Notes: generated from the letters alone by a model not told the origin. A stretch of DNA of 64,000 bases from Euborellia annulipes (GCA_023213315.1 JAKCPI010005696.1:62001-126000), one strand, 5' to 3'. Shown: positions 11,749-24,325, numbered from the stretch's first letter. Numbers and translations are program-made.

Positions 11749-11824
11749 CTTTGTTACATGATCTTGATCTTTTTCTGACAATCTTCTTCTCGACAAATGG
11801 AATTCCACTGGCATTCTAGATAAT
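11749..11824 (-). CDS. Candidate internal exon of an unrecognised minus-strand gene
   Basis: The minus strand reads tttctttctag|a at the 5' side and acaaag|gtaagt at the 3' side, a strong acceptor and donor 76 bp apart. Only one frame is open across it; it reads LSRMPVEFHLSRRRLSEKDQ and five more residues and ends in phase 0. A second acceptor nine bases further in gives a 67-bp exon in the same frame. The flanks are AT-rich, so the exon stands out in composition. The next in-phase candidate on this strand is 4254-4391. I do not recognise the protein. Confidence 0.5.
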
Positions 11825-12256
11825 CTAGAAAGAAAAATAAATAAATGTTACTTATTCTGATCAGAATAGACTTGTTACGTTCAATTATTTGGACAATGAA
11901 ATATGCAGTAGGTCAGGAGGGGATTATCGAGAACAAGCTAAAGAGACAGTACTGTTAGATGCCAAAGACTTGAATATAAATTAATCCCAAGAAGGACAAT
12001 TTTTAATATTGATAGAAATAATATTCTACACATACGTACAGAAAATTTTTTTTGGAAAACAATAAAAAATTTGGGCTTTTTTTTAGTGAGGGGATAATTT
12101 TTTCGCATGACTTCGATATTGACATTTAAAGAAGTTATTATTAAATTGATTGAAACTCAACGGTCTGATTAATGAAATGGGTATGAAATGTAGGAAATGA
12201 AAAGTACAAAAACATTTTGGAATTTCGTTCTCCTGGTTGCAATTTTTGTCACTTTT

Positions 12257-12575
12257 TTACTTTCTCTTAGCTATATATGAAATATATAGAAAGTATTGCG
12301 ATCATGTCAAAAATTCAATGTTGTTTTTTTGGAAATACATGTTTTGAGGTCCCTTGAGTTCAAAAATGTGGGTCCCGCAAATAGGTCTGTGTGTATGTGC
12401 GGGTATGTATGTGTGTGTGGAGATTTTTAAGCATGAAGGAAATGAGCTACGAGGTTGAAATTTTATATTTAGGTTAGGCACTCCCCTGAGACGTGAAAAT
12501 AAGCTTTTGAACAAAATCGGTCAAAAAGTACTAGCCTAGTACTTTACTGATTATTTTTTCAGTTTTTTTTATTTA
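12257..12575 (-). mobile_element. Repeat family A, partial copy
   Basis: Reverse orientation, from 'tttttactttctcttagc' through 'gtgggtcccgcaaatagg' and 'gaggttgaaattttatattt' to 'ctttactgattattttttc'. The hairpin end is absent. The 12730-12840 region that follows is mostly (TA)n. Confidence 0.7.
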
Positions 12576-12735
12576 CTCATTATCTAAATTTACTAATAAT
12601 ATAAATATAAATAAATATTTTATATTTTATAGATTTTTCCGGTTTATTTTAAACAGTTATTTTTCATTTTTATTTTTCAAACAGTTCTATTTCTCTTTTG
12701 TTGTTTTTTCGGAATATCAGTTTTGTGTGTTATAT

Positions 12736-12774
<39 letters not shown>

Positions 12775-12798
12775 TCAAATGTACATTGTTTAGAGCCC

Positions 12799-12830
<32 letters not shown>

Positions 12831-12832
12831 CC
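12736..12832. repeat. (TA)n microsatellites
   Basis: Two long TA runs separated by about 33 bp. Similar TA runs occur at 13045-13062, 13518-13543, 44215-44236, 45165-45245, 47346-47372 and 51058-51078. ORFs here read Tyr-Ile repeats and are not genes. Confidence 0.85.
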
Positions 12833-13065
12833 AGTATATAGGATTTTTTTTTAAACAAACAAGTCAATCCCACGGACGTTTACGCTATTTAAAGAAATTG
12901 ACAAAATAACATTAATTTTATATTTTACACACCTATTGTATTTTGTCTTTTTTAACATTTATAAAATAAATTTTAGCTTATTTTAAGAAATAAATATGAT
13001 ATTCACACTTTATAGGGGTGCTTCATACTTATGGCCAAGGTTGTATATATATATATATATATGTC

Positions 13066-13310
13066 ACCTGTCACTTGAATACTATTAAAACTCTACCTCA
13101 AGAAGACTTAAAAAGACTAAAATAGCTTATTTTCATATAAATTTATATTTATATATATAATATATAATGTATATAATATTTATATAATATATATATAAAT
13201 TTAAATTTATATGAAAATAAACTATTTTAAGTGTATCAATGTATATAATAGGGCTATCTATTTTTAAGTCTTCTTGAGGTAGAGTTTTAATAGCATTCAA
13301 GTGACAGGTG
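13066..13310. repeat. Foldback repeat with AT-palindromic centre
   Basis: Arm 'cacctgtcacttgaatacta...agaagacttaaa' (13066-13115) is repeated in reverse complement at 13265-13310. A second inner pair, 'ttattttcatataaattta', flanks a TA-rich palindrome near 13150-13200. Confidence 0.65.
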
Positions 13311-13511
13311 TTGTCTTTTAAATCTATTAAAACTGGACCTGAGAAAGACCATTTAGTGCTAGAATTGTTGCAGATAAAAAAAAAAAATATATTGTTTATT
13401 TTTGACAACTGTGAAAGCTTAAATTCCAAAATTAGATATAAATAGATCAAAGAAATCGAAATAAAAACAAATTTCTATTTAATATGCCTAAATAATTTGA
13501 GAGATAACAAG

Positions 13512-13543
<32 letters not shown>

Positions 13544-13834
13544 GTTACTCAAATAATAAAAAAAAAAATTTAAAGGTTGTTGTTGTCAAGGAAGCATGTG
13601 TTTCTCAATGGGATTAGTTTCAATGGATTAAAAAAAATATTAAAAAAAATGTATATGTATTAAAGAGACGGGAAAACATTTGATCGCAATGGGAAAAATA
13701 AAAATTGAGAGTCGACTTTCACATATACTCTAAAAGACATTATTAGGTTTTCAAAAAGATGTCTATAAGTTCTTTAAAATAATATAATTAATCGGAAAAA
13801 AATTAAGAAAATTCTAATTTTTTTTTTTAATATA

Positions 13835-14101
13835 TCACTTCCGGATGACTGATTTATTCCAAAAGTTGATTCTATTATATAAATTTAGTTTATGTACTAC
13901 ATACAAAATTTCTTCGAACCAACTAGTTGCGTTTATAAGTCATCGTGTTCACACACGCATACACACAGAGAGAGTGACAAAATTGGAAAAAAATGTTTTT
14001 ATTTTGGGCTTAGTAAGGTCTAAAAAGTAGAGAATCGAGATTGAATTTTTTGACGATTACAATACTTTCTCTATATACACTTGGAATACGAGAAAGTAAA
14101 A
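13835..14101 (+). mobile_element. Repeat family A, degraded end
   Basis: Only the last part is recognisable: 'gattacaatactttctctat', a TA-rich palindrome and 'cgagaaagtaaaa', ending at 14101. Confidence 0.5.
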
Positions 14102-15903
14102 AGACAAAATGATTTGACACCTTAAATCAAACTCGTCGAATATATAATTGAAATAATAAAAAATAATAACATTTTTAAAATTATAAAATACTTAAATTTG
14201 TCAAAATGAATATGATAAATTTAGGTAATAAGGCTAAGATCAGGAAAAAAAAAATGATGAAAAAAAAAAAGTTAAAATATATAAACAATAAAAAGTAAAT
14301 TAATAATTATCATGCAAATAAATAATAATAAAAATTAAAACTTACATTAATAAGAAGTAACATTTTTGAAAATTTAAATCAAGATATCAAATAGAATTGA
14401 AATAAAAGCACGAGTAAAAGTTTATTAAACTTGACATAATGGAAATTGTTTGATTGAGATTCACACACATAATATAATATATACATAAAGAAACATTTAC
14501 ACATATATATATATTTGATATATATAAATGTGTTTATGCATCTGTTTATGAATGTTTAAGACTGGACTGGGCCTTGCCTTCGCTTTTCTCACTTAAAACT
14601 CAGATAAAAGATTAGCTAGAAAGAGAGTACATTCGACAAACTAGTTTCTAGAATTGCCTGACCTTTTTTTAATAATAAAACCGCTAAAATTCAAATTGTT
14701 AACAGAATTATTATTCATTAAACCTTTATATTTAATAAGTAAAAATTGATTTGTTAAATTAAGTGATTGAATTTTTTTTATCTCACACTTTTCTACCACA
14801 AGACTTAGGGGCGGCTTAGGCCCGTTTTTTCGGGCTGGGGCAAAAGTAAAAAATTTTAGAAAATGGGAAAATTTTGTTTATTCAATTCGTAGAAACTTTT
14901 TACTAAGTAAAATCATGTTTTTCAAAGAAATATTATAATAGAATTAGAATTATGGGTGGCAAAAATGGCTGTTGGCCAAATTCTTTTTAAATAAATAAAT
15001 AGAAATAGAAATCTTTTTGGAACGAAGTTCTTTTACGCAGCTTACAGTAGGGTATGAATTGGCAGAATTCGTCACGTAACGTAACAAAAAAGCGTTATAG
15101 TGGCGGAAGGTGAGGCAATGCCACAGAAATGTTGACTTTCGCAAATTAAGACAAATTTTGTAATATAGAAAAAGAATGCAATTATAATATAATATATTGT
15201 CCTATGTTTTAAAATATTTTTTTTAATTCCAGGCCTGTTGATGGTCACATTGAATGACCGAAACTGTGTATTGCAATCAGTTATCGGCAAATAAAATTCT
15301 GAAAAATAATTGGTTTTAATTATTATAAAAACTGCACATCTTGCAAATTTCATAGTAGAATTGGATGATATTTTACTTGAGCTGTTTCTTGGATATTTTT
15401 TTTTTATGTAAAAAATCATTTTATTTCAAAGTTTCGGCGATAAATTATTTTCTTCAAATCTCTCAAGCACAAAAATTGATATAAAAATATTGAAATAAAA
15501 TCATTAAATACCTCCTTTTTCATTTTTAAATTATATTTCATTTTATTTACATAATTAAAAATATTTTACTCAAATTTCACTCTTCATATGCCTGTTCAAT
15601 CGCTAGTTAATGATCTCTTCATGCCAATGTCTCATCTGTTTTGATCAACTTCTATGATTTCTATTGAGTTCAAGAGAAAATTGCAAAATTACATTTCCCA
15701 AAAAAAAATTTTATTGTTTTAAAATCTTTATAATTATTAAAATTCCTTTCTTTGTTTAAAATTCTACGCATTAATATCTATTTAAAAATGAATTCAATTT
15801 ATTTTAAGTTAAGAATCGGCTAATTCTTTTGAATCGGTAAAAATTCAGGTGTGTGATTTAATTGTAAAGAATTAACCTCCCAGACGGTGACTTTTAACGT
15901 ACA
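14102..15903. other. Upstream region of the makorin gene, no gene seen
   Basis: AT-rich, with no ORF resembling a protein. The makorin promoter and 5' UTR must lie at its right end, but no TATA box or initiator can be singled out in such AT-rich DNA. Confidence 0.4.
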
Positions 15904-18900
15904 ATGGCCGAGGGTTGGTCAAAAACTGTTCCATGCCGGTAAGAAAATCACTTCTTTTATATAAATCACTTATACTTTCTGCAATTATAATTAATTTTTC
16001 TATATATAGTTTAATATTTTTGTCTGAATTAAATAATTTGGTCAGGCAGTTGAAAATGTCACTTTGAGATGATAGATCATACTTTGAATATTCATTACAA
16101 AATTTTCCCGTTTTTGGTGTATTATGTTATTTTAAATACATTTTAATTATTCTACTATTTTATTACCACTCATCACTTCTTAGATAACTTGATTCTCTAT
16201 TAAAGATTTTTAATTTTTAATATCTTTATTTTCTAACTAGGTTTGCATTCTTATTTTATTTTTTAATTTATTTCAACATCTCTAATAAAGGGTTCGAGTC
16301 CAATTTGACATTTATCTTGATAATATAAATTCAGTTCATTTCGCTTCCGTTAATTTTTCACCATTTCTACCGTAGAGGGTATATTTTTGTAATTTACCAA
16401 ATATTATATGTTCTTGCAACTACAAGACTTCTAATATTAAAATATGTCAAAATACTTTGATGCGGAGGGGTATTTATTCCTTTAGAAAATGAAAATCACC
16501 AAAAATTTTAAAAATGATAAAACGCAAAACAAACGGGAAATTTTTATTTGTGTGGGAGATTTTCCTATTCGTTAACATAGGATTGCATGAGATTAGCAAG
16601 TTTTTTTTTTTTTTTTTTTTTTTTTATTTATTAAAATTTGTCTTTTTCCATTTTTTCAGCTATTTTGCAAACGGATTATGCAGAGAAGGTCAAAATTGTC
16701 GATATGCCCACGTAAGGAGAGGAGGATCACCCGAGCCATCTTCTCCGAGAAATTTACCATCTCCGAGTAGCAGCAACACTCGTCGTTTGAGTGGTAACAC
16801 CGCTGGTACTTCACACTCGTCGGGGATCGCTGGTACTTCACAATCATCGGGATCCACTACTTGTCTGTTTTATAAGCGCGGAAAATGTATTTATGGATCA
16901 TGTTGTCGTTTTTCACATGATTCTGCTTCTCAAGAAGCTTCACAAAATAATCCTAATTGCAACTCAAAGGATGAAAATGACACTGGAGAAAACACAATTG
17001 AAAGAGATAACAATATTACAAGTTCAGATATTTTTTGTGAAGCGTCAGTTTCTGATTTATTAACGTCTAAAGATAACAGGTGAGTTTTCAAATCTGTTTC
17101 ATCTAGTATATTTTAAACATAAGATATTAAGAAAGAGCTATTAGATAATTATTTCATAAATCATCTGTCCATTAAGAAAATTCTCTATACTTAAATAATA
17201 AACATTATACTACATGATAAAAATAAATACATTTTTTATTATAACTAAGTTTTATCTGTTTTTTACCAGGATTTTATGTTAGAAAAGCATAAAGATCTTG
17301 GTAACAAATAGATGCAACTTATTAAATATTAATTCAAATTGTCGATCTCATCACATAGATAAATTTTTTTATTCTATTAATACATTTTAATCACTTTTTA
17401 TATATTTTCTCTTATCAAAGAATAAGCGTGCCTTTGTGTTGTAAAGAGAAATGTATAATTAGAAGATTTGAGAAAAGTAGTTTCCAGAAACTAGAATTAA
17501 TATCTAAATTTATAATTTTAAATCACTGATTAGTCCATGTTAATGAATTATATATAACAAAAATTAATAAATAAAAATCACATTTCATAAAAGAATAATT
17601 TTTTTTTCCTACAATAGGATCATGTATACAATCGGCCATAGAAAGAAGAATAGGCCTTGAAATTAAACAACCAAATCTCATTTTTTAAATAAATAAATAA
17701 TTTTTTTTTTACTTTCTCTTACCTATATATGCAATATATAGAAAGTATTGCTATCATGTCAAAAAAATTCGATGTCGAGATTTTGATGAATATACTTGTT
17801 TTGAGGTCGCCTGATTCCAAAAAAGTGGGTCCCGCAAATTGGTCTGTCTGTCTGTCTGTGTGTAACTATTTTAAGCATAAAGGAATTGAGCTACGGGATT
17901 GAAATTTTATATTTAACTTAACTCACTATACATACATAACTCACAAAATAAGCTTTATGAACAAAATCGATCAAAAAGTACTAGTACTTTACTGAAGTAC
18001 TTTTTCAGTTTTTTTGAATTTCTCAAAATCGGCTTTAACGATTTCGATTAAAATTCGAAAATCAATTATTTTTTACATGCCCTTTAAAAAGTATATCAGT
18101 AAAGTTTTTCGTGAAAATTGTTTGAAGTACACTTTACTGATGTACTTTTTCAGATTTTTTCTATTTTCTCTAACGATTTTGATTAAAATTCATAAATCAA
18201 TTATTTTTTAGATCCTCTTTAAAATGTATATTTTCATTTTCCCCTGAAAATTGTTTTAAGTACACTTTACTGACGTAGTATTTCAGATTTTCCAAATTCA
18301 TTTTCCAGCTCTTCCTTCGATAGGGCCAATGTTAAATCCCTATTAGGATTTGTATGTTAATTTCGATTCAAAAGGGGGTCCCCTTTGAAACGTTTTACAC
18401 ATTTTAAAAAAAATTTTCCAATTATGAAATTTTATATTTATTTAAGATTCTCTTTTATGTATAAAATATCCAAATATGAGATTAAAATTTTGAAAAATAA
18501 CCATAGTTTATTTCAAGCAGTCAGCATTTAAAATGCAAGTTTCGGACTATGGTGCGACCAGTCACACCAGATTTTTTAAAATAGTTTTGAACGGGACATA
18601 ACTATTTCCGACAGCAAAGTGTTTTGTTTGGTTGTCTAAGATCAAGGTCCTTCCCCTGGCGGTTGATGTATGTGTAAAAATTTTCAAATATTATAATTAA
18701 AAAGTTGATATTATTATTTTCTTTATTAATATCTTATAAATTTTTTTGTTTTCTTAGAAATCAACAAGACAATGAGATTGAATCGAATCTTGGAGAAAAT
18801 TCACTCAATCATCCCATACTTAACGTAGAAGAGAAGTACGTCTAATGATATCTTTATTTTTTACCTTCAATTAACTGAATTATTTTTTAGTTCTACTAAT

Positions 18901-21900
18901 GGATTTAAGTATGGTGAGGATTGGGTGAACGCCCCAGAGTTTATTCCATTATCTTTAGATAATTACGACATTCCCACAGCAACATGTGATGAAGGTAAAA
19001 ATCTATTTAATTATTTATGGTAAAAAAATATTTCATGATTTTTATATATTATATATATATAAATTTCTTAAAGCTGCCAAAACATACGCTGAAGCTTTAA
19101 ATGACAATTCACAAAAAAACAATCATGACATCCAAATATTAACGCCTCCAATTCAACTTTGCCCATATCTACAAACTGGGGAGTGCAAGTATGGAGAGGG
19201 GTGCAAATATCAACACGGAGAAATTTGTGAATTGTGTGGTTCTGCTTGTCTTAATCCATTTGATGAAGCGCAGCGAAAACAGCATGTCAATGTACCAACT
19301 AAATATTTATTTTTTACAATTTAATTTTCACTATAAATTTCTTGAAATCTTTTCAGGAGTGTATAAAACAACATGAAAGGGATATGGAATTATCGTTTGC
19401 TGTTGCCAGATCGAAAGACAAGCAATGCGGCATTTGCTTTGAAATAGTTCTAGAAAAACCCCGAGAACAAAGATTTGGAATTTTACCAAATTGCAACCAT
19501 TGTTTTTGCTTAGAATGTATACGCAAGTGGCGACAGTCTACTCAATTTGAAAATAAAATAATAAGGTAAAAACATAAAACAAACCAACGAACTCTAACTA
19601 ATTTAAAAACCTTATGTTCTAATGGCAAACAAAATGAATAATAGCATCATAGTTTTCGTGTATATATGAAGGTGTCGGCGCAGATAGTGCTAAGCCACAA
19701 ATATTTAGTTCTGAAATATTTCAATTTTAAACTTTGAAAACAAACAAAACATCAATAGGAAGTTTGTTTGTTTGCTCCTGCCAGAACACTCTAATGGCAA
19801 TATCAGGCTGAGAAACAATTTCTACAACTAATACAGACCTTTGCTTTAGGGTTGGCCGATTCGATTTCGATTTTAATCGAAAATCGATATTTGAGCGTCG
19901 ATTTTCGAATCAAACTCGAATCGAAAAAATCGATTTTTGACGGCCAATCGATTTTAACTTATTAGTAGTTTGTTAAGGTTCTCTGGGTCTTTTTAAACTT
20001 ACAAGTTATAAAGACTAAATAAGTTATTTTGTATATGTTGCATTTGTCTAACATATACAAAGACTGTATATTTTAGTCTTTATACGAGTTATAAAGACTG
20101 AATAAATTGATTTGGGCTTCAGTAATGAAACGTTCTATTTTTCTTGTTCCACAAACCTCTCGAAAATCGTAAGCAGAACCTTAAAATCAACTATTATGGA
20201 CACAACGCAAAAATCTTTGTAAAAAAAAAATCGAAAATCGATTAAAAATTTATTTTTTTAGGCAAAAATCGATTTTTTTCAAATTAAAATTATTTTCTTA
20301 TTTTTCTCTACAGATTGTCCCAGTGAGATCACTCATTATCTCAATAATTAAAATTAGAAATTTTTTTTTTTCTAGATATTGATAAAAAAAATTTAATTTT
20401 CAAAAAAAAAATTTTCTGGCTTAACATGCATTATTAAAAACTTTAAGCGACCCCTAAATTCGTTTTAAATGCAGCCAAATTTTTTTCTAGAGCATTTTAC
20501 ATGTGGGAGATTCGAATGTAAGGGTGAACCATAAAATTTTAAACACTTATTTTTAAGCATCACCCTACCCTATATATTCAATATCTATATATATATATAT
20601 TTCTTTTCTAGGGCATGTCCTGAGTGCAGAGTCACATCCAATTTTGTTTGCCCTAGTATGTATTGGGTTGATGGAAAAGAAGAGAAAGATCAATTAATAA
20701 ATGATTATAAGATTGCTTTAAGGTATTAATATATATATATATATATTAAAATATTTTGTATTTCTTTCTAAACTATCTATTTTCAACCTTATCATTTAAA
20801 TTATTTTTATACGATTCATTATTTTTTTTAGCATGAAACACTGCAAGTATTTTAAATCTGGAGCTGGAAAATGCCCCTTTGGTAACAAATGTTTCTATTT
20901 ACATGCGTTCCCCGATGGAACCAAAACTGACGTTGGCCCTCCTCCTCGTCAACGTCGCGCTCAAGGAGCGGATGGCGAGATGGATTTCTTTCAGGTGAAT
21001 TATTTAATTCGCATGTGGGGGTGTCAAAAAATAAATTCTGCTTCTGGGCTTGACTTATTTAAAACCTGGAAAATGTTCTTGTAATAAATCTATAATCTTT
21101 TGAACTTTTTCATTTTTTCTTTCAAAAAAGAGACTAAGGACCGATTTCTTCATCCATGGCCAATTAATTGGTCCTTGATTAAGCGACTTAGCCTTGTAAT
21201 GAAGAAACTCCCTTCTTTCTTATTAAAATAAGGTCAAACTACAGTCAAATTATTCTAGGAACAAGACGAAGTGCGGTGAGGAAATGATGATAGGCCTCAA
21301 AGTGTCTAGCTAACGGAGTATAGAATAATGCCGTCTGTATATCTGCTAGGTGAGAAATTCTTGGAGGGAGAAACATTTTACTTATAATGTTTAGACGCAT
21401 ATTCCCAAATTTTTCTACCATTCAACCATTTCTACTCTTTTTCTATTAAGTACAAGAGTAAAGAATATTTCAAATAAGTATGAGGCCAAAATATACAATT
21501 TAAAGAGCATCTAAAAAATAAAAATTTATGAATTTTAATGAAAAGATAGAAATGGTTGTGGTGATGATTGAATAAGGAACGCAATGAGCAGGACAGCCAG
21601 CAGAAATAAAAAAACTTTCGTCGACGTTTCTGGAACGCGTCGCTATCATCTTCAGGACGTAATAATTTTCGCAAAGAGATGGAAAATTTTATAATGTATA
21701 CACAACTACGATTATTAACAAAAGCACATTGTGCATAGTATTTAACAAAATAACAATTGTATGTTATTTAATTATAATTGATAGGCTGTTAAGGTGTGTA
21801 ACAGCCTATCAAGCTGTTAAGGTCTGTAACTGCTTATCGAGCTGTTAAGGTGTGTAACAGCCTATCAATTATAATTAATAATTAATATATCATATAATTG

Positions 21901-22669
21901 TTATTTTGTTAAACTACTAAACACAATGTGCGTTTTGTGTTTACATTATAAAATGTCTCTTTTGCGACAATTATTTGGTCCTGAAGATGAGAGTAACGCA
22001 TTCCCGAAACGTCGACAAAATAATATAAAATGTTTTTTATTTCTGCCCTGCTCACTCCGTTCCTTATTCAATTTATGAATTTTAATCAAAATTGTTAGAG
22101 TGAATTTTGAGAAAATAGAAAAAAATTAAAAAAGTACATTAGTAAAGTACTAGTACTCTTGGGCCGATTTTATTTAAAGGTTTCGTGTTATGTACCAAGG
22201 AGGCACCTAAGTTGAATATCAAATTTCAACCTCCTAGCTTTTTTCGTTCTTGAGATATTTTGTTCACAGACAGATCATTTTGCGGGACCCACTTTTTTGG
22301 ATTTAGGGGACGTCAAAACGTGTATTTCCATTAAAATCTCGAATTTTGACATGAAACCAATACTTTCTTTCTCTATATATATTAACAAATATGTATATAT
22401 ATATACGAGAAAGTAAAAATTAAAAAAATTTATAAGGAAATACTGTAAAATTATTGCTCTTTTAATGATATTATCTAAATAGAAAACAAACATTAATTAA
22501 AAATAAAAATATATTAATAATATTTTCTTTATTTTAGCGATTTATTCTATGGGATTTTTTTGGTGAAAGAGAAAATCGATGGCTATACAACCTAGAAGAT
22601 ATTGAAGATATTGTAGCATTTTTTTCTGATTCCGATGATTCTGATATATCAGAATATGATTTCTGGTAA
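15904..22669 (+). CDS. MKRN1: Makorin RING-type E3 ubiquitin ligase, nine exons, complete
   Basis: Exons: 15904-15938, 16660-17079, 18758-18835, 18891-18994, 19074-19291, 19357-19565, 20612-20722, 20832-20994, 22538-22669. All introns are GT-AG and phases agree, giving 489 codons plus TAA. Order of domains: C3H1 finger with C11, C19, C25, H29 (split by intron 1); C3H1 at C80-H98; C3H1 at C242-H260; the makorin Cys-His motif (CELCGSACL, residues about 263-291); C3HC4 RING from C309/C312 through C331, H333, C336, C339 to C357/C360; last C3H1 at C396, C406, C412, H416; an acidic tail ending EYDFW. This is the full makorin architecture, close to the 482 aa of human MKRN1. The family ubiquitinates target proteins and binds RNA. 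The donor of exon 5 was chosen (aat|gtacca) because it gives the conserved QH-x3-CI-x2-HE spacing. An AATAAA lies 8 bp after the stop (22677-22682). The MKRN1/2/3 paralogue choice is not certain. Confidence 0.95.
17707..18575 (-). mobile_element. Repeat family A copy in makorin intron 2
   Basis: Reverse orientation and long. It begins 'tttttttactttctcttacc' and has (GTCT)n at about 17844-17860. The 'gtacttttt(c)ag' block is duplicated (about 17990-18160), and it ends with the hairpin remnant 'tggtgcgaccagtcacacca'. It fills much of the 1.7-kb intron. Confidence 0.75.
19849..20286. mobile_element. Probable hAT-type MITE in makorin intron 6
   Basis: Starts TTAGGGTTGGCCGATTCG and continues with many short inverted 'atcgatttt/aaaatcgat' units on both sides. 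TAGGGTTGGCCGATT-like ends are familiar from hAT-type MITEs, but the right terminus is eroded and I found no target duplication. Confidence 0.4.
21610..21670 (-). ncRNA. Hammerhead-like motif, antisense arm
   Basis: On the minus strand: CUGAAGA (21655-21649), an imperfect stem II, GAAAC (21630-21626), GUC (21625-21623). Stem I pairs ACGUC before the core with GACGA after the cleavage triplet for four base pairs, then imperfectly. It is the inverted partner of 21970-22024. Confidence 0.5.
21970..22024 (+). ncRNA. Hammerhead-ribozyme-like motif, sense strand of makorin intron 8
   Basis: Stem I 5' strand AUUAUUUGGUC (21970-21980), core CUGAAGA (21981-21987; fits CUGANGA), stem II GAGAG/CAUUC with loop UAACG (four of five pairs), GAAAC (22006-22010), GUC (22011-22013), stem I 3' strand GACAAAAUAAU (22014-22024). 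Stem I makes 10 of 11 pairs. Stem III is minimal (AC/GU), as described for type I hammerheads of Penelope-like retroelements. Predicted cleavage is after C22013. Activity is not shown. Confidence 0.6.
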
Positions 22670-22749
22670 TTTTAATAATAAATAATATTTTTATTTATAA
22701 AAAATTATAAAAGAAAAAAAATTTAAAAAAATTTAAAAAAGCTGAAAAT

Positions 22750-24325
22750 TGATATATTGGAAAATTTAAATGAGGCGCTTAGAATAAAAAATTTTCAAGT
22801 TCTAGAAACATTAAAAATTTCTTATTTGTTCATCAGAGTTGGGTTGTTCAAGTTGTACCTCCTAAGGGAAAAATTGTTAGTTTAATCGAAATTAAACGAA
22901 ATCTTTTGCATCCACCCGATCTTTATTTATAAGGGCCGATTGTTTCACTTCTAATTAACTAGCTCGGATTAACTAGTTTAAATAATAAAGTTTCTTTTTA
23001 TCCATTAAATAATTGCTCTTCAAATTTTCCTATTAAAATCTCCTCTAAATTTTGTTTTACTATACGAAAGGATGTGGCATATGTTATACTATTTCAAATA
23101 AAATTTCGTTCTTTGCTTGTCCTATGGAAGGGACGTATAGCGAGTTGTCTCTCAGTGATGCATTCTTCGAAAGGAGTAGGCTACTCGCCGATGTTGAGGG
23201 AGTCTCTCTTCACACTAGAACAGAAGAGGTTAGATAAAAGGACCCGGGTGGAACCAGAAATAAGGATTAGTTCGTTAAATGAGGAGTTAAAAATAGGAAA
23301 TAATGCACCTTCACGGGATGTTACGGCCAGAGGTCGATTGAGTTTGAGGTGTGTCTTCGTGCACAAAAGCTCCTCGGGTAAATAAACGGAGAACCCGGTA
23401 GGAATTTCATATAATAATAAATAAATAAAAAAAAATAGAAAAATATATCCAACTGGCTGAGGAAATCAAAGAAACAAAGTTGAAATAGTACCAATCTACA
23501 GGAGTAAAGATTAAACAAGATGGAAGCTCTTAGGCAGTAAAAATTTCGGGGCCCCTCACCTCCCCCCCCCCCTCCACCAAAAAGTCCCCACGGGGGTCGT
23601 GAAAAATTGAATTTTATATACATTTTAAAAATTTTCATAAGGCATTTCCCATTGAATAAAAGATTATATAATTTTAAAATATGTTTATAAAGACGGGGGG
23701 GGGGGGGGTATTTTTTCAAAAAAAAATTATATTTAGCCTACTCCCCTGCGATACTTGCCACTTTTACCAGAAGTCTCGGGTTCGCATCCGCGTCAAAAAT
23801 TCATTTCAATTTGAATTGGCTACCAATTAATTTAAATAAATAGGGGCGGGGTCTAAATGACCTCAGAATCCGAAAAAGAATTTTAATGTTGTGGGGCTCC
23901 TAAAAAGCGTGGGGCGCATAGGCAATTGCCTACTCCGCCTAATTCCGGCACTGGTAATACCACACACCCTACACAATTATATCAATAGTCTACAACTACC
24001 CAACTCAAATACCTACATACATCTACAGAAATCAGTAATCATCCACACTTGTTCAAGCAGACGGAAATTCCAAAACACCTCATAAATCAGCATGGGGGTA
24101 ACTGGGGGGGGGGGGGGGGGGCTAAAAAAAAAAGCTCGAAAGAAAAATGGCGCCCTAGTTGAGCGTCGCCCCTTCCCAGGTTATCAGATGTTGTTTTTTT
24201 CTTTAAAAATTGAAAATTCATTGGTTCAACGCCTTAAAACGACATTACCTCCCCCTCCCCTTTAAGACCTGTTGGTGGATGATAATATCAATAATCATGA
24301 AATCAGATTATTATTGGGTTGTGGT
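22750..24325. other. Intergenic, no gene recognised
   Basis: AT-rich DNA with a somewhat GC-richer piece at about 23115-23400 that I cannot classify, a C/G-run-rich segment at 23550-23710, and a SINE fragment near 23752-23882. ORFs of 80-130 codons here have no recognisable protein features. Confidence 0.35.
23752..23882 (+). mobile_element. SINE fragment, family of 39758-39942
   Basis: The B box-like 'cgggttcgcatccgcgtc' is followed by 'tgaattggctaccaattaa' and 'ggggtctaaatgacc', the same order as the complete SINE. The 5' tRNA-like head is damaged and there is no clear poly(A). Confidence 0.55.

Larger units (their letters stand above)
21540..22069. mobile_element. Inverted-repeat element carrying two hammerhead-like motifs
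   Basis: 530-bp insert flanked by a perfect 17-bp direct repeat, AATTTATGAATTTTAAT (21523-21539 and 22070-22086). Its outer parts are inverted repeats ('ttgaataaggaacgcaatga' left, 'ccgttccttattcaa' right, 'gcagaaataaaaaa' inside). The centre, 21775-21890, has about three tandem copies of a 'gctgttaaggtgtgtaacag' unit. A long, exact duplication suggests insertion by target-primed reverse transcription rather than cut-and-paste. Confidence 0.65.
21480..22417 (+). mobile_element. Repeat family A copy in makorin intron 8, split by a hammerhead-bearing element
   Basis: Left part is 21480-21539 ('taaagagcatctaaaaaata'). The right part 22070-22417 continues with 'agagtgaattttgagaaaat', 'tcaaatttcaacctcctag' and ends 'atacgagaaagtaaaa'. 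The interruption at 21540-22069 is flanked by a duplication of family A sequence. Confidence 0.7.

Noticed and set aside
13133..13450. 105-codon minus-strand ORF
   Set aside because: Reads through AT palindromes of a foldback repeat; no protein features.
16656..17063. ORFs on both strands overlapping makorin exon 2
   Set aside because: Shadow frames of the real exon, which carries two C3H1 fingers in the chosen frame.
23540..24120. Long G and C homopolymers as a possible quadruplex locus
   Set aside because: Such runs occur just inside the ends of many MITEs in this window and are of uncertain length in assemblies.
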